DNA from: Paralimibaculum aggregatum
GTDB taxonomy: Bacteria; Pseudomonadota; Alphaproteobacteria; Rhodobacterales; Rhodobacteraceae
Direction of reading: 5' to 3'
Length of the DNA stretch: 64,000 bases
Assembly: GCF_030270585.1 (NCBI RefSeq)
Contig: NZ_BSYI01000004.1
Span: 124,001 to 188,000 of the forward strand
In this document: one piece after another, positions 34,395 to 44,100 of the stretch
Layout: the number at the start of each line of letters is the position of its first letter
Position numbering within the stretch: the stretch's first letter is position 1
Translations under genes and position numbers: made by a program
Notes under the pieces: generated by a model
What the model saw: only the letters and a program-made list of their open reading frames with translations
Database searches by the model: none
Told to the model about the DNA's origin: nothing

Positions 34395-35690
34395 CTATTC
34401 CGCCGCGCCGGTCTCGCTGGCGGCGGGCTCGGCCTCGCCCCCGGCCAGCCGCCGCTCGGCATCCTCCTCGGCGAGCCGGAGCGCCGCCTGGAAGACGAGC
34501 GAGATCAGGATCCCCCAGATCATCCCGAAGAAGCCCGCGCCGACGGCCCAGATCAGCACCGTGGCGATGATCTGCATCTTCGTCATGCCGAGCTTCTTGC
34601 CGACGATCTCGGGGGTGTAGTTGTAGGCCTCGAGCAGCCCCATGGTCTTGGCCACCGCCATCAGCACCGCGACCCGGATCAGCACGTCGAACCCGGTGCC
34701 GAGGCTGATCACGTCGTAGCCGAACCAGCCGAGGCCGGCCTGGATGTTCGTCGCCATCAGCAGGAAGGCCACCGCCATGCCGCCGAAGCCGCCGATCTTG
34801 GGAATCGCCGTGACGAAGCCCAGCACCACCGCCATGAAGAGGATCGCGCCGAGGCTGAGCCCGAGCGGCAGCACCAGCATGGCCAGCGCGTAGAGCACGG
34901 TGAGCGTCGCCGCCACCTCGAGATAGCCGATCATGAAGAGGCTGACACCGGTCTGGTAGAGCTCGCCGAAGCGCAGCACGTTGGCGCGCAGGCGCGGCGC
35001 GGCCAGCCCGCGGGAGATCACCCCGCGATGCATCTTCACCTCCTTCTCCCAGCCCGCCAGGATGGTGCCGACGATGATCGCCGCGATCACCAGCTTGACC
35101 CAGTCGCCCAGCAGCGTGCCGACCACCTTGAGCACGCTGCCGAAGACCGATTTCAGCACGCCCTTGATGTCCTGCACCGCATCGCCGGCGACCTGGCCCA
35201 GCAGGTTCGAGACCCCGGTCCAGCCCTTGCCGCGGTCGACATCGACCTCGGGCACGTATTCGGGAAGCTGCTCGTGGGCGAAGTCCATCAGCCGGCCGAG
35301 CTCGGCGAGGATCGCCGGCAGCTGGGTCTCGAGCTGCTCGTAGAAGATCTGCCCCTGCGCCTGCAGCACGAAGACCAGCACCGGAAGCACCAGGACGGTG
35401 AGCGCCATCAGCCCCCAGGACAGGATCTTGACCACCCAGGCCTCGGACCTGATCGCCAGCCGGTATTGTCGCTGATAGGTCTTGCCGCGCCACTTGAAGG
35501 CGAAATCCACCGTCCGCCCCTCGACGATGCCGTCGACATGGGGCCGCAGCCCGACCGAGAAGACGACGATCCCGACCACATAGGCCAGGCCCTTGTAGGC
35601 AAGCAGCGCCGGCAGCGCCACGAAGGCGATGGCATAGAGCCAGAGGGCGAAGCCCCCCGGGCTCGGCAACCGGTCGACGAGACGATCCAT
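34395..35690 (-). CDS. AI-2E family-like transporter/membrane protein
   Basis: This 431-aa protein has about seven or eight membrane helices. The C-terminal part has AI-2E (PerM/YdiK) traits: a segment LGFVTAIPKIGGFGG, then TPEIVGKKLGMTKMQI and FGMIWGILISLVFQAAL near the end. The N-terminal half contains two hydrophobic helices, an extended segment with a basic region (KWRGKTYQRQYR) and an amphipathic stretch that differs from typical AI-2E proteins, so this is a distant member. The C-terminus is acidic and alanine-rich. It is divergent from the M15 peptidase gene at 35867. The transported substance is unknown. Confidence 0.65.
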   Translation of the reverse strand: MDRLVDRLPSPGGFALWLYAIAFVALPALLAYKGLAYVVGIVVFSVGLRPHVDGIVEGRTVDFAFKWRGKTYQRQYRLAIRSEAWVVKILSWGLMALTVLVLPVLVFVLQAQGQIFYEQLETQLPAILAELGRLMDFAHEQLPEYVPEVDVDRGKGWTGVSNLLGQVAGDAVQDIKGVLKSVFGSVLKVVGTLLGDWVKLVIAAIIVGTILAGWEKEVKMHRGVISRGLAAPRLRANVLRFGELYQTGVSLFMIGYLEVAATLTVLYALAMLVLPLGLSLGAILFMAVVLGFVTAIPKIGGFGGMAVAFLLMATNIQAGLGWFGYDVISLGTGFDVLIRVAVLMAVAKTMGLLEAYNYTPEIVGKKLGMTKMQIIATVLIWAVGAGFFGMIWGILISLVFQAALRLAEEDAERRLAGGEAEPAASETGAAE

Positions 35691-35866
35691 GGCACTCCCT
35701 CTCGTGTATGGCTGGAGACGTCGGATGCGGTTCCTGCCTCGTGGTGTCGCCGATCAATTGGCGAAAGTCGAGCCCCGAATGCCGCAGGGTCGGCTCGGCA
35801 GGGACGCTGGGATTCCCGTTTCGCTGTGGTATGCTCGGGCGAAGAATTTGACGGAAGGGCGCGTCG

Positions 35867-36709
35867 GTGAAGGTAAATATCGGACTTGTGATACTGGCGC
35901 TGGCAGTACTCGCGGCGCCGGTGGTCTGGCATCTCGCGGAGGCCGAGTTCGGCGGCGACGACCGGGTCGCCGAGCTCGAGGGCCAGATCACGGCGCTCCG
36001 CCAGCAGGTCAACGACAGCACCTTCCGGCTCGACGCGATGGAGGACACGGTGCGCAACCTCGAGGCGCGCTCCGCCGCCGAGGTGCTCTCGCGCGCCTAT
36101 CCCACCGACCAGGCCGGCCCGATCTCCGAGGAGGAGCCGCAGGACGAGGAAGGCGGCTACAAGGAAAACTTCGCGCAGGTGGTGCTGGTCGCCGACCGGC
36201 GCAGCTTCAACCGCCAGCTGACCCATGCGACGCCGAATTTCCTCAAGGAATTCCTCGGCCTGCCGCGGGAGGAGCTCTCCGACAACTGCGAGGAGATGAC
36301 CAACGAGACGCTGAAGGAGATGCTCGAGCTCGCCGATGTCGGCCCGATCAAGGTGCGCATGCTGCGCCCGGCCATCGTCTCGCTGCAGCAGATCTTCAAG
36401 AACGTGCAGGTCTACGAGCCCGAGCTCTATGCCCGGATCAAGTCCTCCGGCTCGCTCTGCGTGCGCCGCATCCGCGGCTCGGAGGACCGCGCCTCGGCCC
36501 ATGCCTACGGGCTCGCGGTGGATCTCAACATCGACGGCCAGCTCGACACGCTGGGCGACGGCAAGACCCAGCTCGGCCTGGTGCTGCTCTCGGAGATCTT
36601 CAACCGCGAGGGCTGGATCTGGGGCGCCGGCTTCGGCCGCGAGGATTCGATGCATTTCGAGGTGAGCCGCGAGCTGCTCGAGCGCTGGCGCCGCCGCGGC
36701 GACATCTGA
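35867..36709 (+). CDS. Membrane-anchored M15-family peptidase (D-Ala-D-Ala carboxypeptidase/endopeptidase-like)
   Basis: This 280-aa protein starts with GTG after GGAAGG. It has one N-terminal hydrophobic anchor (IGLVILALAVLAAPVVW) followed by a coiled coil (about residues 30-68). The C-terminal catalytic domain has the M15 zinc motifs SAHAYGLAVD (His212, Asp219) and EDSMHFE (Asp260, His263). Such enzymes cut peptidoglycan stem peptides in the periplasm. The gene borders the T6SS cluster but is on the opposite strand. It may remodel the cell wall for the secretion machine, but a housekeeping role is equally possible. The fold assignment is firm, the partner is not. Confidence 0.85.
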   Translation: MKVNIGLVILALAVLAAPVVWHLAEAEFGGDDRVAELEGQITALRQQVNDSTFRLDAMEDTVRNLEARSAAEVLSRAYPTDQAGPISEEEPQDEEGGYKENFAQVVLVADRRSFNRQLTHATPNFLKEFLGLPREELSDNCEEMTNETLKEMLELADVGPIKVRMLRPAIVSLQQIFKNVQVYEPELYARIKSSGSLCVRRIRGSEDRASAHAYGLAVDLNIDGQLDTLGDGKTQLGLVLLSEIFNREGWIWGAGFGREDSMHFEVSRELLERWRRRGDI

Positions 36710-36799
36710 GCCTCCCCCTCCCCCGCATGGCGCGGAACCGGCCTAGCAGGTGGCTGCCATCTTCCCGGCGCCCCCGCTCCCGGGGCGCCCACCGGCGGC

Positions 36800-38155
36800 T
36801 CAGCTGCCGGTGCCGAGATGCTTGCGCAGGAAGGCGGTGCGGTGCGCCTGGTCGGGGATCGCATCGGCGAGGATGCGGTAGAAGCTCTCCAGGCTGTCGG
36901 CCTTGGTCGAAGCCTTCTGCACCAGCACCCGCGCCACCGGGCCGAGATGGCTGGCCAGCGAGTTCTGCGTCTGGGTCAGCGTGTCCGGGTCGATCGCCAC
37001 GCGCTGGCCCGAGCTCGAGGTGAGGCTGGTCGAGAGCTGCATCGCGGTGTCGGAGATCGCGGTGTCGGTGGCCGAGCGGCGGAAACGGTCCGCCGCCTTC
37101 GGGTCGCCCAGCTCGTCGGCCAGGATCGTGTAGAGCTGCGAGACCGAGTTTGCCCTGCGCGCCGCCTTCTTCACCATGACCTTTGCGATCGGCCCGACGA
37201 AGCGCGCGAGGCGCCGCTCGGCGGTCTCCAGCACCTTGTCGTCGAAACCGGCGACCGGGCGCGGCGCCACCTGACTCGGCTGCGGCGCGGCCGGGGCGAT
37301 GATCGTCGCCGCCTCGGTATTCCCCGCCCCCATCTGCAGCGCATGGGCGAACTCGGTGGCGCTCGGGAAGCGCTCCTCCGGCGCCTTGGCGAGGCCGCGC
37401 CAGATCGCCCGCTCGATGCCCGCCGGCACCGAGGGGTTGATCGCGGTGATCGGCGGCGGCATCTCGTTGAGCACCCGGTACATGATCTCGGCGCTGTTGT
37501 TGCCCTGGAACGGCCGCTTGCCGGCGAGCATCTCGTAGGCGACGATGGCGGCGCTGAAGAGATCCGAGCGCTGATCGACATTCGAGGCCATGAACTGCTC
37601 GGGGCTCATGTAGGACGGCGTGCCGACCACCGAGCCATGCGCGGTCATGGTCGAGCTCTCGACCCGGGCGATGCCGAAATCGGTGACCTTCACGGTGCCG
37701 GCATCGAGCAGCAGGATGTTGCCCGGCTTGATGTCGCGATGCACGATGCCCTGGGCATGCGCGGCCTCGAGCGCCGCGAGAATCTGGCTGGCGATGTAGA
37801 GTGCCGACTTCACGTCGAAGGGCCGCTGCGAGATCAGGAAATCCGAGAGCGGCCGGCTCGCGCAATACTCCATCGCGATATACGGCACCCCGGCATCCTC
37901 GCCGAAATCGTAGATCGTGACGACGTTCTGGTGGATGCAGCGCGCCGCGGTGCGCACCTCGCGGGCGAAGCGCTCGCGCCAGGACTGGGCGTCCTGGTCC
38001 TCGAGCAGCTCGCGCCGGATGGTCTTGATCGCGACATCGCGCTCGATCGCGGTGTCATGCGCCTTGTAGACGACGCCCATGGCCCCCGTGCCGAGGACCG
38101 CATCGATCCGGTACTTCCCGATGAACGCCGGGATCTGCTGGGGCGATGCGGTCAT
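36800..38155 (-). CDS. ppkA: Serine/threonine protein kinase (PpkA-type, T6SS regulation)
   Basis: This 451-aa kinase has a glycine loop LGTGAMGVVY, Lys44 (DVAIKTI), the HRDIKPGN motif (Asp142), DFG (160-162) and an activation segment with several Ser/Thr before GTPSYMSPEQ. The region after about residue 290 is unique, soluble and helix-rich, without a transmembrane segment or forkhead domain, unlike the membrane-bound Pseudomonas PpkA. It is the last gene in the leftward T6SS cluster. With the FHA protein (48393) and PP2C phosphatase (40247) it forms the threonine-phosphorylation switch that activates T6SS in other bacteria. An input from the adjacent heme protein is possible but unproven. 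Confidence 0.9.
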   Translation of the reverse strand: MTASPQQIPAFIGKYRIDAVLGTGAMGVVYKAHDTAIERDVAIKTIRRELLEDQDAQSWRERFAREVRTAARCIHQNVVTIYDFGEDAGVPYIAMEYCASRPLSDFLISQRPFDVKSALYIASQILAALEAAHAQGIVHRDIKPGNILLLDAGTVKVTDFGIARVESSTMTAHGSVVGTPSYMSPEQFMASNVDQRSDLFSAAIVAYEMLAGKRPFQGNNSAEIMYRVLNEMPPPITAINPSVPAGIERAIWRGLAKAPEERFPSATEFAHALQMGAGNTEAATIIAPAAPQPSQVAPRPVAGFDDKVLETAERRLARFVGPIAKVMVKKAARRANSVSQLYTILADELGDPKAADRFRRSATDTAISDTAMQLSTSLTSSSGQRVAIDPDTLTQTQNSLASHLGPVARVLVQKASTKADSLESFYRILADAIPDQAHRTAFLRKHLGTGS

Positions 38156-38177
38156 ACGCTCGAGGGCCTCCGTTCCC

Positions 38178-39056
38178 TCACTCGATCATGCGAAGCGCGT
38201 TCTCGAGACTACGGCGCATCCGGTTAAAGGATTCCGTCAGCGAGGCGATCTCTCCGCCGCCGCGCGGTTCCATCTCCGGCGCATCCAGGTTGCCGAGGCT
38301 GATCTCGTTCGCCAGGTCCGACAGGCGCGAGATCGGCCGCACGACAACGATGCCGAGAAGCGTATTGATGATCAGTAGCATGACAAAGAAGACCACGGCC
38401 AGAGAGATCATCACGATTCCAAAGGTTTCCTTGGCCCTTTCGAGCGGCACCGACATCGGCACCGAGACCACCTGCGCGCCGATGATCTCGTTCAGTTCCC
38501 AGCCGAAACCGTTTGATTCGCCATATTGCGCGATCATCGAGGCCGGGGCGGCATCCGGTGTCGAGTGGCAGATCAGGCAGGCCTCGTTCTTGATCTGGAT
38601 CGGATGAGCCAGCACCAGCATCTGGCCGGTTGCCGCAGTGCGCTCGACCACCATCTCCTTGCGGCTCGGATCCTCGCGGAAGGCGCGGATGATGTCCTCT
38701 TCCCAGGCATTGGCGCGATCCGACGGGTTGGTCGGGTTGAGCGCCGCCTCCTTGTAGGAATACTCGCGGTACGCCTCGTCGCTGTCACTCACCAGGCGAA
38801 AGTTCTCCTGCGCCGCATAGGACGGCACGGTGTGCGGCAGGAAGCGCTCGGCCGAGACGGTCTGCAGCAGCGGCCGGATCTGGTCGGCGGTGTAGGAGCG
38901 CATCGCCAGCGCGCTCTCGCGCATCACGCGGGCCTTGGCCAGCACCTCGTCGCGGGCATTGTTGGCAAGGAAACTCCAGAGGAAATAGCCGAGCACCGCA
39001 TAGCCCACGCCGAGCGCGAGCAGCAGCACCAGATTAAACTTCAGCCGAAGGCTCAT
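38178..39056 (-). CDS. DUF3365 (Tll0287-like) heme-c membrane sensor with HAMP domain
   Basis: This 292-aa protein has a transmembrane segment at about residues 10-30, a periplasmic domain with the heme-binding motif CLICH (160-164), a second transmembrane segment (213-238) and a HAMP domain to the end. No kinase, cyclase or methyl-accepting output follows. It resembles the sensor part of DUF3365-type receptors that bind covalent heme and sense redox or gas. It ends 22 bp upstream of the PpkA start on the same strand, so it could signal to PpkA through its HAMP domain. Confidence 0.85.
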   Translation of the reverse strand: MSLRLKFNLVLLLALGVGYAVLGYFLWSFLANNARDEVLAKARVMRESALAMRSYTADQIRPLLQTVSAERFLPHTVPSYAAQENFRLVSDSDEAYREYSYKEAALNPTNPSDRANAWEEDIIRAFREDPSRKEMVVERTAATGQMLVLAHPIQIKNEACLICHSTPDAAPASMIAQYGESNGFGWELNEIIGAQVVSVPMSVPLERAKETFGIVMISLAVVFFVMLLIINTLLGIVVVRPISRLSDLANEISLGNLDAPEMEPRGGGEIASLTESFNRMRRSLENALRMIE

Positions 39057-39114
39057 GATCTCTCTCCCGAATCATCCGGTGGACTGCTGTTACCACCCGT
39101 CTTTCACGCGCATC

Positions 39115-40305
39115 TTACAGGCCGGCGATATCGAACAACACCTCTCTCTGCGCGTGATCGAGATAGCCGGTCGCCTCGAAGCCGCGCAGGCGCTGGAAGG
39201 TGCGGATCGCCGCCCGCGAGCCCGGGCCGAAGACGCCGTCGATGCCGTACTGGTAGAGACCGAGGGAGCGGAGCGCGAGCTGGATGCGCTGACGCTCGGA
39301 GAAGCTGAGCTGTGCGTCGAACTCGAGTGCCGAGAGTGCCGCCGTCTCCGGCACCGCGGGAGCCTCGGGCTGGGCCGTCTCCGGGGTCTCGGTGCCGGTC
39401 GGCGCCGGCACGAAGGTGGTGACCGGGCCGGTGGGCTCGGGCGTCTGCGGCTCCGCGGTCTCCGGCGGCTCGGGGGTCTGCGGCGCGGGCGGCTCGGGCG
39501 CCGCGGCGGCGGGGACCACCAGCGGCCGGTTCGCATCGGCGCCGAGGCCGACGAAGATCGTCCGCCCCAGCCGCACATCCGCCGACCGGGCGAAGCGCGC
39601 GGTGAGCAGCCCGAGATCCTCCTGCGGATCGGCCAGTGCCTCGGCAAAGGCCTCGGCGATCGCCTCCGCGCCCTCGCCGTCGCCCAGTATCGTGCCGGCC
39701 CGCGCGCCGAGCAGGATCGCCTCGGTCGGCTTCGGCGCCGGCACCGCGAGGCCGGGGTCGAGATCCGGCAGCCCCTCGAGCATCGGCTCGGGATAGGCGC
39801 CGTCGAGCACCACCAGCTGCAGCCGCCCGCCGGCCTTGGCCAGCGCATTGGTCACGCTGTCGAGGTCGAGCCCCTGGGTCACGAAATCGAAGGGCCGGCG
39901 CGGCCGCGCGTTCTTGGCGAGGATGAAGTTCCGCCCGCGCATCTGGCGCGCATAGCCGGAGAAGTAGAACACCGCCGCGCCGTCCGGGTCCTGCTCCTTG
40001 CCGAGCGCCAGCAGCGCCGCGATCATGCCGCCGGTGGTGGCGTTGCGCATCCGCTCGACCCGGAAGCCCGCGGCCTCCAGCGCGCCGGCGACGATCTCGC
40101 CGCTGCTGCCATGCTCGAGGTCGGTGAGGTCGCGGTAGTCGCTGTTGATGACCACGATGGCGACATTGTCGGCAGCCGCCGTGCCGGGCAGCGCCAGCCC
40201 GGCGGCCAGCGCCAGGGCCGCGCCGGCCAGCACCGCGCGCCAGCGTTCAGAGGCCCGAGACGACGGTGTCCTCCGGCTCCGAACCGTTGTCGGCGGCGAC
40301 GCCAT
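39115..40305 (-). CDS. Caspase-fold (C14-like) pseudoenzyme with peptidoglycan-binding domain
   Basis: This protein of about 396 aa has a signal sequence (VLAGAALALAAGLALPGTAAA), then a caspase-like fold beginning DNVAIVVINSDYRDL. The place of the catalytic His (family form GHG) reads FSGYARQ. The place of the catalytic Cys (LDACR) reads VLDGAYPEP. Both key residues are therefore absent. A Pro/Thr/Glu-rich linker (about residues 255-305) leads to a C-terminal PG_binding_1 domain (QRIQLALRSLGLYQYG, IDGVFGPGSRAAIRTFQ). ATG 40305 (with GAGGTG upstream) overlaps the phosphatase gene by 59 bp; GTG 40233 is an alternative start. It is a periplasmic wall-binding protein rather than a protease. Confidence 0.75.
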   Translation of the reverse strand: MASPPTTVRSRRTPSSRASERWRAVLAGAALALAAGLALPGTAAADNVAIVVINSDYRDLTDLEHGSSGEIVAGALEAAGFRVERMRNATTGGMIAALLALGKEQDPDGAAVFYFSGYARQMRGRNFILAKNARPRRPFDFVTQGLDLDSVTNALAKAGGRLQLVVLDGAYPEPMLEGLPDLDPGLAVPAPKPTEAILLGARAGTILGDGEGAEAIAEAFAEALADPQEDLGLLTARFARSADVRLGRTIFVGLGADANRPLVVPAAAAPEPPAPQTPEPPETAEPQTPEPTGPVTTFVPAPTGTETPETAQPEAPAVPETAALSALEFDAQLSFSERQRIQLALRSLGLYQYGIDGVFGPGSRAAIRTFQRLRGFEATGYLDHAQREVLFDIAGL

Positions 40306-41035
40306 TGGGCGGCACCTCGACCACGATGATGGAGATGTTGTCCGCTCCGCCACCGTCGAGCGCGGCCTGGAGGAGCTTGTCGGAGACGGTCTCGATCGGC
40401 TCCGTGCGAAGCATCTGTCGAAGATAGAGGTCATCGGCATATTTGGTCAGCCCATCGCTGCAGAGCAGGAAACGGTCGCCGGGCAACACGTTGCTGCGAC
40501 GCTTGTCGATCTCGAGCGCCTCGCCGACGCCCACCGCCCGGGTGATCACGTTGGAATGCGGGTGGTTCTCGGCCTCCGCATCGGTCAGCTGGCCGGCATC
40601 CACCATGTCCGCCACCAGCGAATGGTCGCGCGAGACGCGGATCAGCTCGCCCTCGCGCAGCAGATAGAGCCGGCTGTCCCCCGCCCAGAGGCAAACGAAA
40701 TGCCCGCCCGCGATGATCAGCACCACCACGGTCGAGCCCATCGTGGTCCCGCCGTTGCGCACCGACATGTCGTGGATATGCGCATGGGCGGAAAGGATGG
40801 CCTCGCGCGTCGCCTGCATCAGCTCGAGCCCGGCCAGCTCGCAGGACAGCTCGGAGAGCGACTCGGTGATCGTGCTGCTCGCATAGGCGCCGTTCTGGTG
40901 CCCGCCCATACCATCGGCCACCGCCCAGACATGCAGCTCCGGAAGCGCGAGGATGGCATCCTCGTTGGCGCTGCGCACCTTGCCCACATGGGTCCGCATC
41001 GAGTAGCGGACCGGCCCGGTGATATCATAGTTCAT
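40247..41035 (-). CDS. pppA: PP2C-family protein phosphatase (PppA-like, T6SS regulation)
   Basis: This 262-aa phosphatase has the PP2C metal motifs: RSANEDAIL, VADGMGGHQNGAYAS, LWAGDSRLYLLREG, LLCSDGLTKY and ADNISIIVVE. It would dephosphorylate the FHA protein and other PpkA targets and switch T6SS off. ATG 41035 has a strong site GGAAGGGGGG. A TTG at 41125 that overlaps the TssM stop would add 30 acidic residues and is less likely. The gene is transcribed after tssM, as in other TPP-regulated clusters. Confidence 0.9.
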   Translation of the reverse strand: MNYDITGPVRYSMRTHVGKVRSANEDAILALPELHVWAVADGMGGHQNGAYASSTITESLSELSCELAGLELMQATREAILSAHAHIHDMSVRNGGTTMGSTVVVLIIAGGHFVCLWAGDSRLYLLREGELIRVSRDHSLVADMVDAGQLTDAEAENHPHSNVITRAVGVGEALEIDKRRSNVLPGDRFLLCSDGLTKYADDLYLRQMLRTEPIETVSDKLLQAALDGGGADNISIIVVEVPPNGVAADNGSEPEDTVVSGL

Positions 41036-41121
41036 GCCGGCCCCCCCTTCCGGAGGCCCGATCGCGCGCACCTCCACACCGCCCGTCGTCTCGTCGTCGC
41101 CCCCGGCATCCGGCCCGGTCC

Positions 41122-44100
41122 TCAAAGCGACTTCACGCAGCGGAAGCTGCGCATCGCAGGCAGCGAGAACGGGTTCAGCGCCGACCCTGCCCGGAGTTGG
41201 AACACCGCGATCCGCCCGCCGATGTTGAACACCACGCGCGAGCGGTCGGACACGTTGGTCCGGCGCACCTCGGCCGAGTCGAGCAGGCGGAACCAGGCCC
41301 AGGGGCCTTCCTGGCTCATCGAGTTCTCGGCGCTGGGAAGCTGCGGCGTGAAGGCGATGCGGGTGCGCCCGCCGGCCGAGCCCGGCCAGGTCATCGGCGT
41401 CACCTGCGGCACCTCATGGGCGTATTCGAGCTGCTGCCCCTCGACCTCGAGCGTCACCGAGGTGGCCTTGCTGTCGAGCGCGAAGGGCTTGAGATCGAAG
41501 GTCACCTTGGGCAGCCCGGCGCCGAGGAAGAAGCTGTCGCGGATATCGCCGGCATGCTGGAACTGGGTCAGCACCGCCGCCGAGATGCCGAGATCGGCCC
41601 CGCCGACGCGCTTCCAGCGCCAGGGTTTCGAGGTGGTGTCGACATATTCGAGCAGGTTCTTGGTGAAGAAGCTGTCGATCATGCCGCCCGGGCCGAAGAG
41701 CTTGCCGAAGTCCTGCAGCGCCATGTCCGAGCGCGAGGTGCGCGCGAAGGGATAGCGCCCGTTCATCGTCTTCTCGCAGAACGGCAGCACGGTGGCCTGC
41801 CAGCGCTTGTTGAGCGCATCCCGCGTGGTGCCGGCCGCGAAGCCGCCGGTGGCGTTCACCACCTGCATCGCCCAGCGCTTGAGCGGGCCCTGGTCGAACT
41901 CCGGCTCCTGCGCGGTCTCCTTCAGCTCGATCACCGCGCCGCCCTCGGCCGCCGGGGTCAGCCCGGAGCCGCGGCTCATCTGGTTGAGCTCGTTGTTGAC
42001 GTCGCTGATCTTCTGCAGGAGGTCGTCGACCCGCGAGGGCACGCCCGGCCCCGGCGGCGCGGCGAGATCGCGGAGCCAGGCGAACTGCTCCTCGACATAC
42101 TGCCCCGGCGGCGGCGGCGCCTCGGCCGAACCGCTCCCGCCCGGCGAGGACGAGCTGCTGAGCGCGCCGAGGATCGCCGCAGTCTGCGCATCGAAGGAGG
42201 CGAAGAAGTTCTGCTCGACCACGGTGGCGGCGGTGTCGATCGCCTCGCCGCCGCCATCTAGCAGCGAGGGCGAGCCCGGCTTGCGGGTCAGCTCGGTCTG
42301 GCGCGCGGCATCCTCGAGGATGTTCTTGATCGGCGAGTTCGCCCCCGAGAGGATGTTGGTGATGCGTACCGCATCGTTGATCGAGGCCGGCGGGATGATG
42401 TCGATATCCGCCAGCACCTGGTCCCAGCGGTTGACGTAGTCGTCGTAGTAGAGGTTGAGCACGTCGCGGGTGAGCCGGCCGAGGGCGTCCTCGTCGAGCT
42501 CGGCCGCGCCGATCTCGCCCAGCACCCAGGCCTCGCGGCGCATCCGGTCCGCCACCTTGAGCGCCTCGCCGACGAAGACCTCGGTCCAGCCCTTGTAGGT
42601 GTAGATGCCCTCGACCCCCTCGGAGAGCGGATCGCCCGAGGGACGGATCAGCACCCGCGTGGTCTGCGGCCCGCCGGCATCGGTGATCCGCCAGTCCGGC
42701 ACCTGCTTGGCCGCCGGGCTTGAGATGATCGCCTTGTAGATGCGCTCCGCCAGCGGCCGGTCGGCCAGGCGCTGCTGCACCAGCTCGACGAGGTTGCCGT
42801 TGAGCGGCAGCTCCTGCATCGGCTGGTCCATCAGCGCGGTGAGATGCACCATCAGGTCCTCGCGGAGCTGCGCATTGGCCGGCCCCGGGAAGGCGAGCGA
42901 CCAGTCCGCCAGCATCCAGCGCTGGACCATCTCCTTGTCGACGCTCGGCGCGCGCAGGCCGAGCGTGAGATAGACCTTGAGCCCCTCGTAGATCAGATCG
43001 GAGGCATTGATGTTCGACTCCATCTGCTTCTCGAGGCGCAGCAGCAGCCGCGGCAGCAGCAGCTTGTTGAGCCCGGCGCGGTAGCTCTGCGCCGACTCGG
43101 TGCCGATCGCGTCGCCCTGGTAGAGCCCCCAGGTCAGCTCGAGCGGCGGCTCGGGGTCGTTCACCGTCGGGTTGCCGGGCATGTCGCGCAGGATGTTGAG
43201 CGCGGGCACCACGGAGGCGACGTCGATATCCTCCACCGGGTTGATCTGGATGCCGGCAACCGCCTCCTGGTAGCGCTCGATATCCGAGCGCGACATCGCC
43301 AGCAGCTCGTCATTGCCGAGATAGCTCATGGTCCAGAGCGCGCCGAAGACGCCGGCCACCAGGATGCCCGCCGTCACCGCGCCGCGGAAGATCCACTTGT
43401 AGCGCCGCTCCACCTTGTCGTCGGCCGAGACCAGCCCGGCCTCGCCGAAGATCACGTCGGAGAGCAGCGTGGTGAGGAAGTAGCTCTTGCCCTGCCCCTG
43501 CCCGGTGCCGACCGCCTGGCGCCCGATGCCGAAGGCCTGCGCCATGCCGCGCATCAGCCGGTCGATCGGCGTGCCCTCCTGCGTGCCGGAGGTGAAATAG
43601 ACCCCGCGCACCAGCTGGCGATCCTCGAAGGCGCTGTCCTGGAAGACCTCGCCGAGGAACTCCTTGGCGACGCCGCGCAGCGACTCCACCTGCTGCGAGA
43701 AGCCGTAGATCAGCGACCGCCGGCGATGGTCCACCTCCTGCTGCAGGAGCTCGATGGTGCGGTCGTTGAGCCGGGCCAGCAGCGCGTCGAACTCCTGGTC
43801 GAAGGACCTGAGCGGCGTGCCCTCGGCATCCTTCTTCTCGAGCGGCAGGGTGAAGCCCCAGACCTGCTCGCGCTCCTCCTTGCTGAGCCGGTCGTAGAAC
43901 TCGGCGAAGCCGGCCATCAGGTCGGCCTTGGTGAACAGCACATAGACCGGGAAGCGCACCCCCAGCTTCTCGCGCAGCTCGCGCAGGCGGGTGCGGATCG
44001 CCAGCGCGTGGTTGCGCCGGGTCTGCTCGTCCTGCAGCGAGAGGTCGGAGAGCGAGATCGCCACCATGGCGCCGTTGATCGGCTGGCGCTTGCGGTTCTT

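Noticed and set aside
39115-40305. Active metacaspase or toxin of an abortive-infection system
   Set aside because: Both catalytic residues are replaced and the protein is exported with a peptidoglycan-binding domain, unlike defence caspases.
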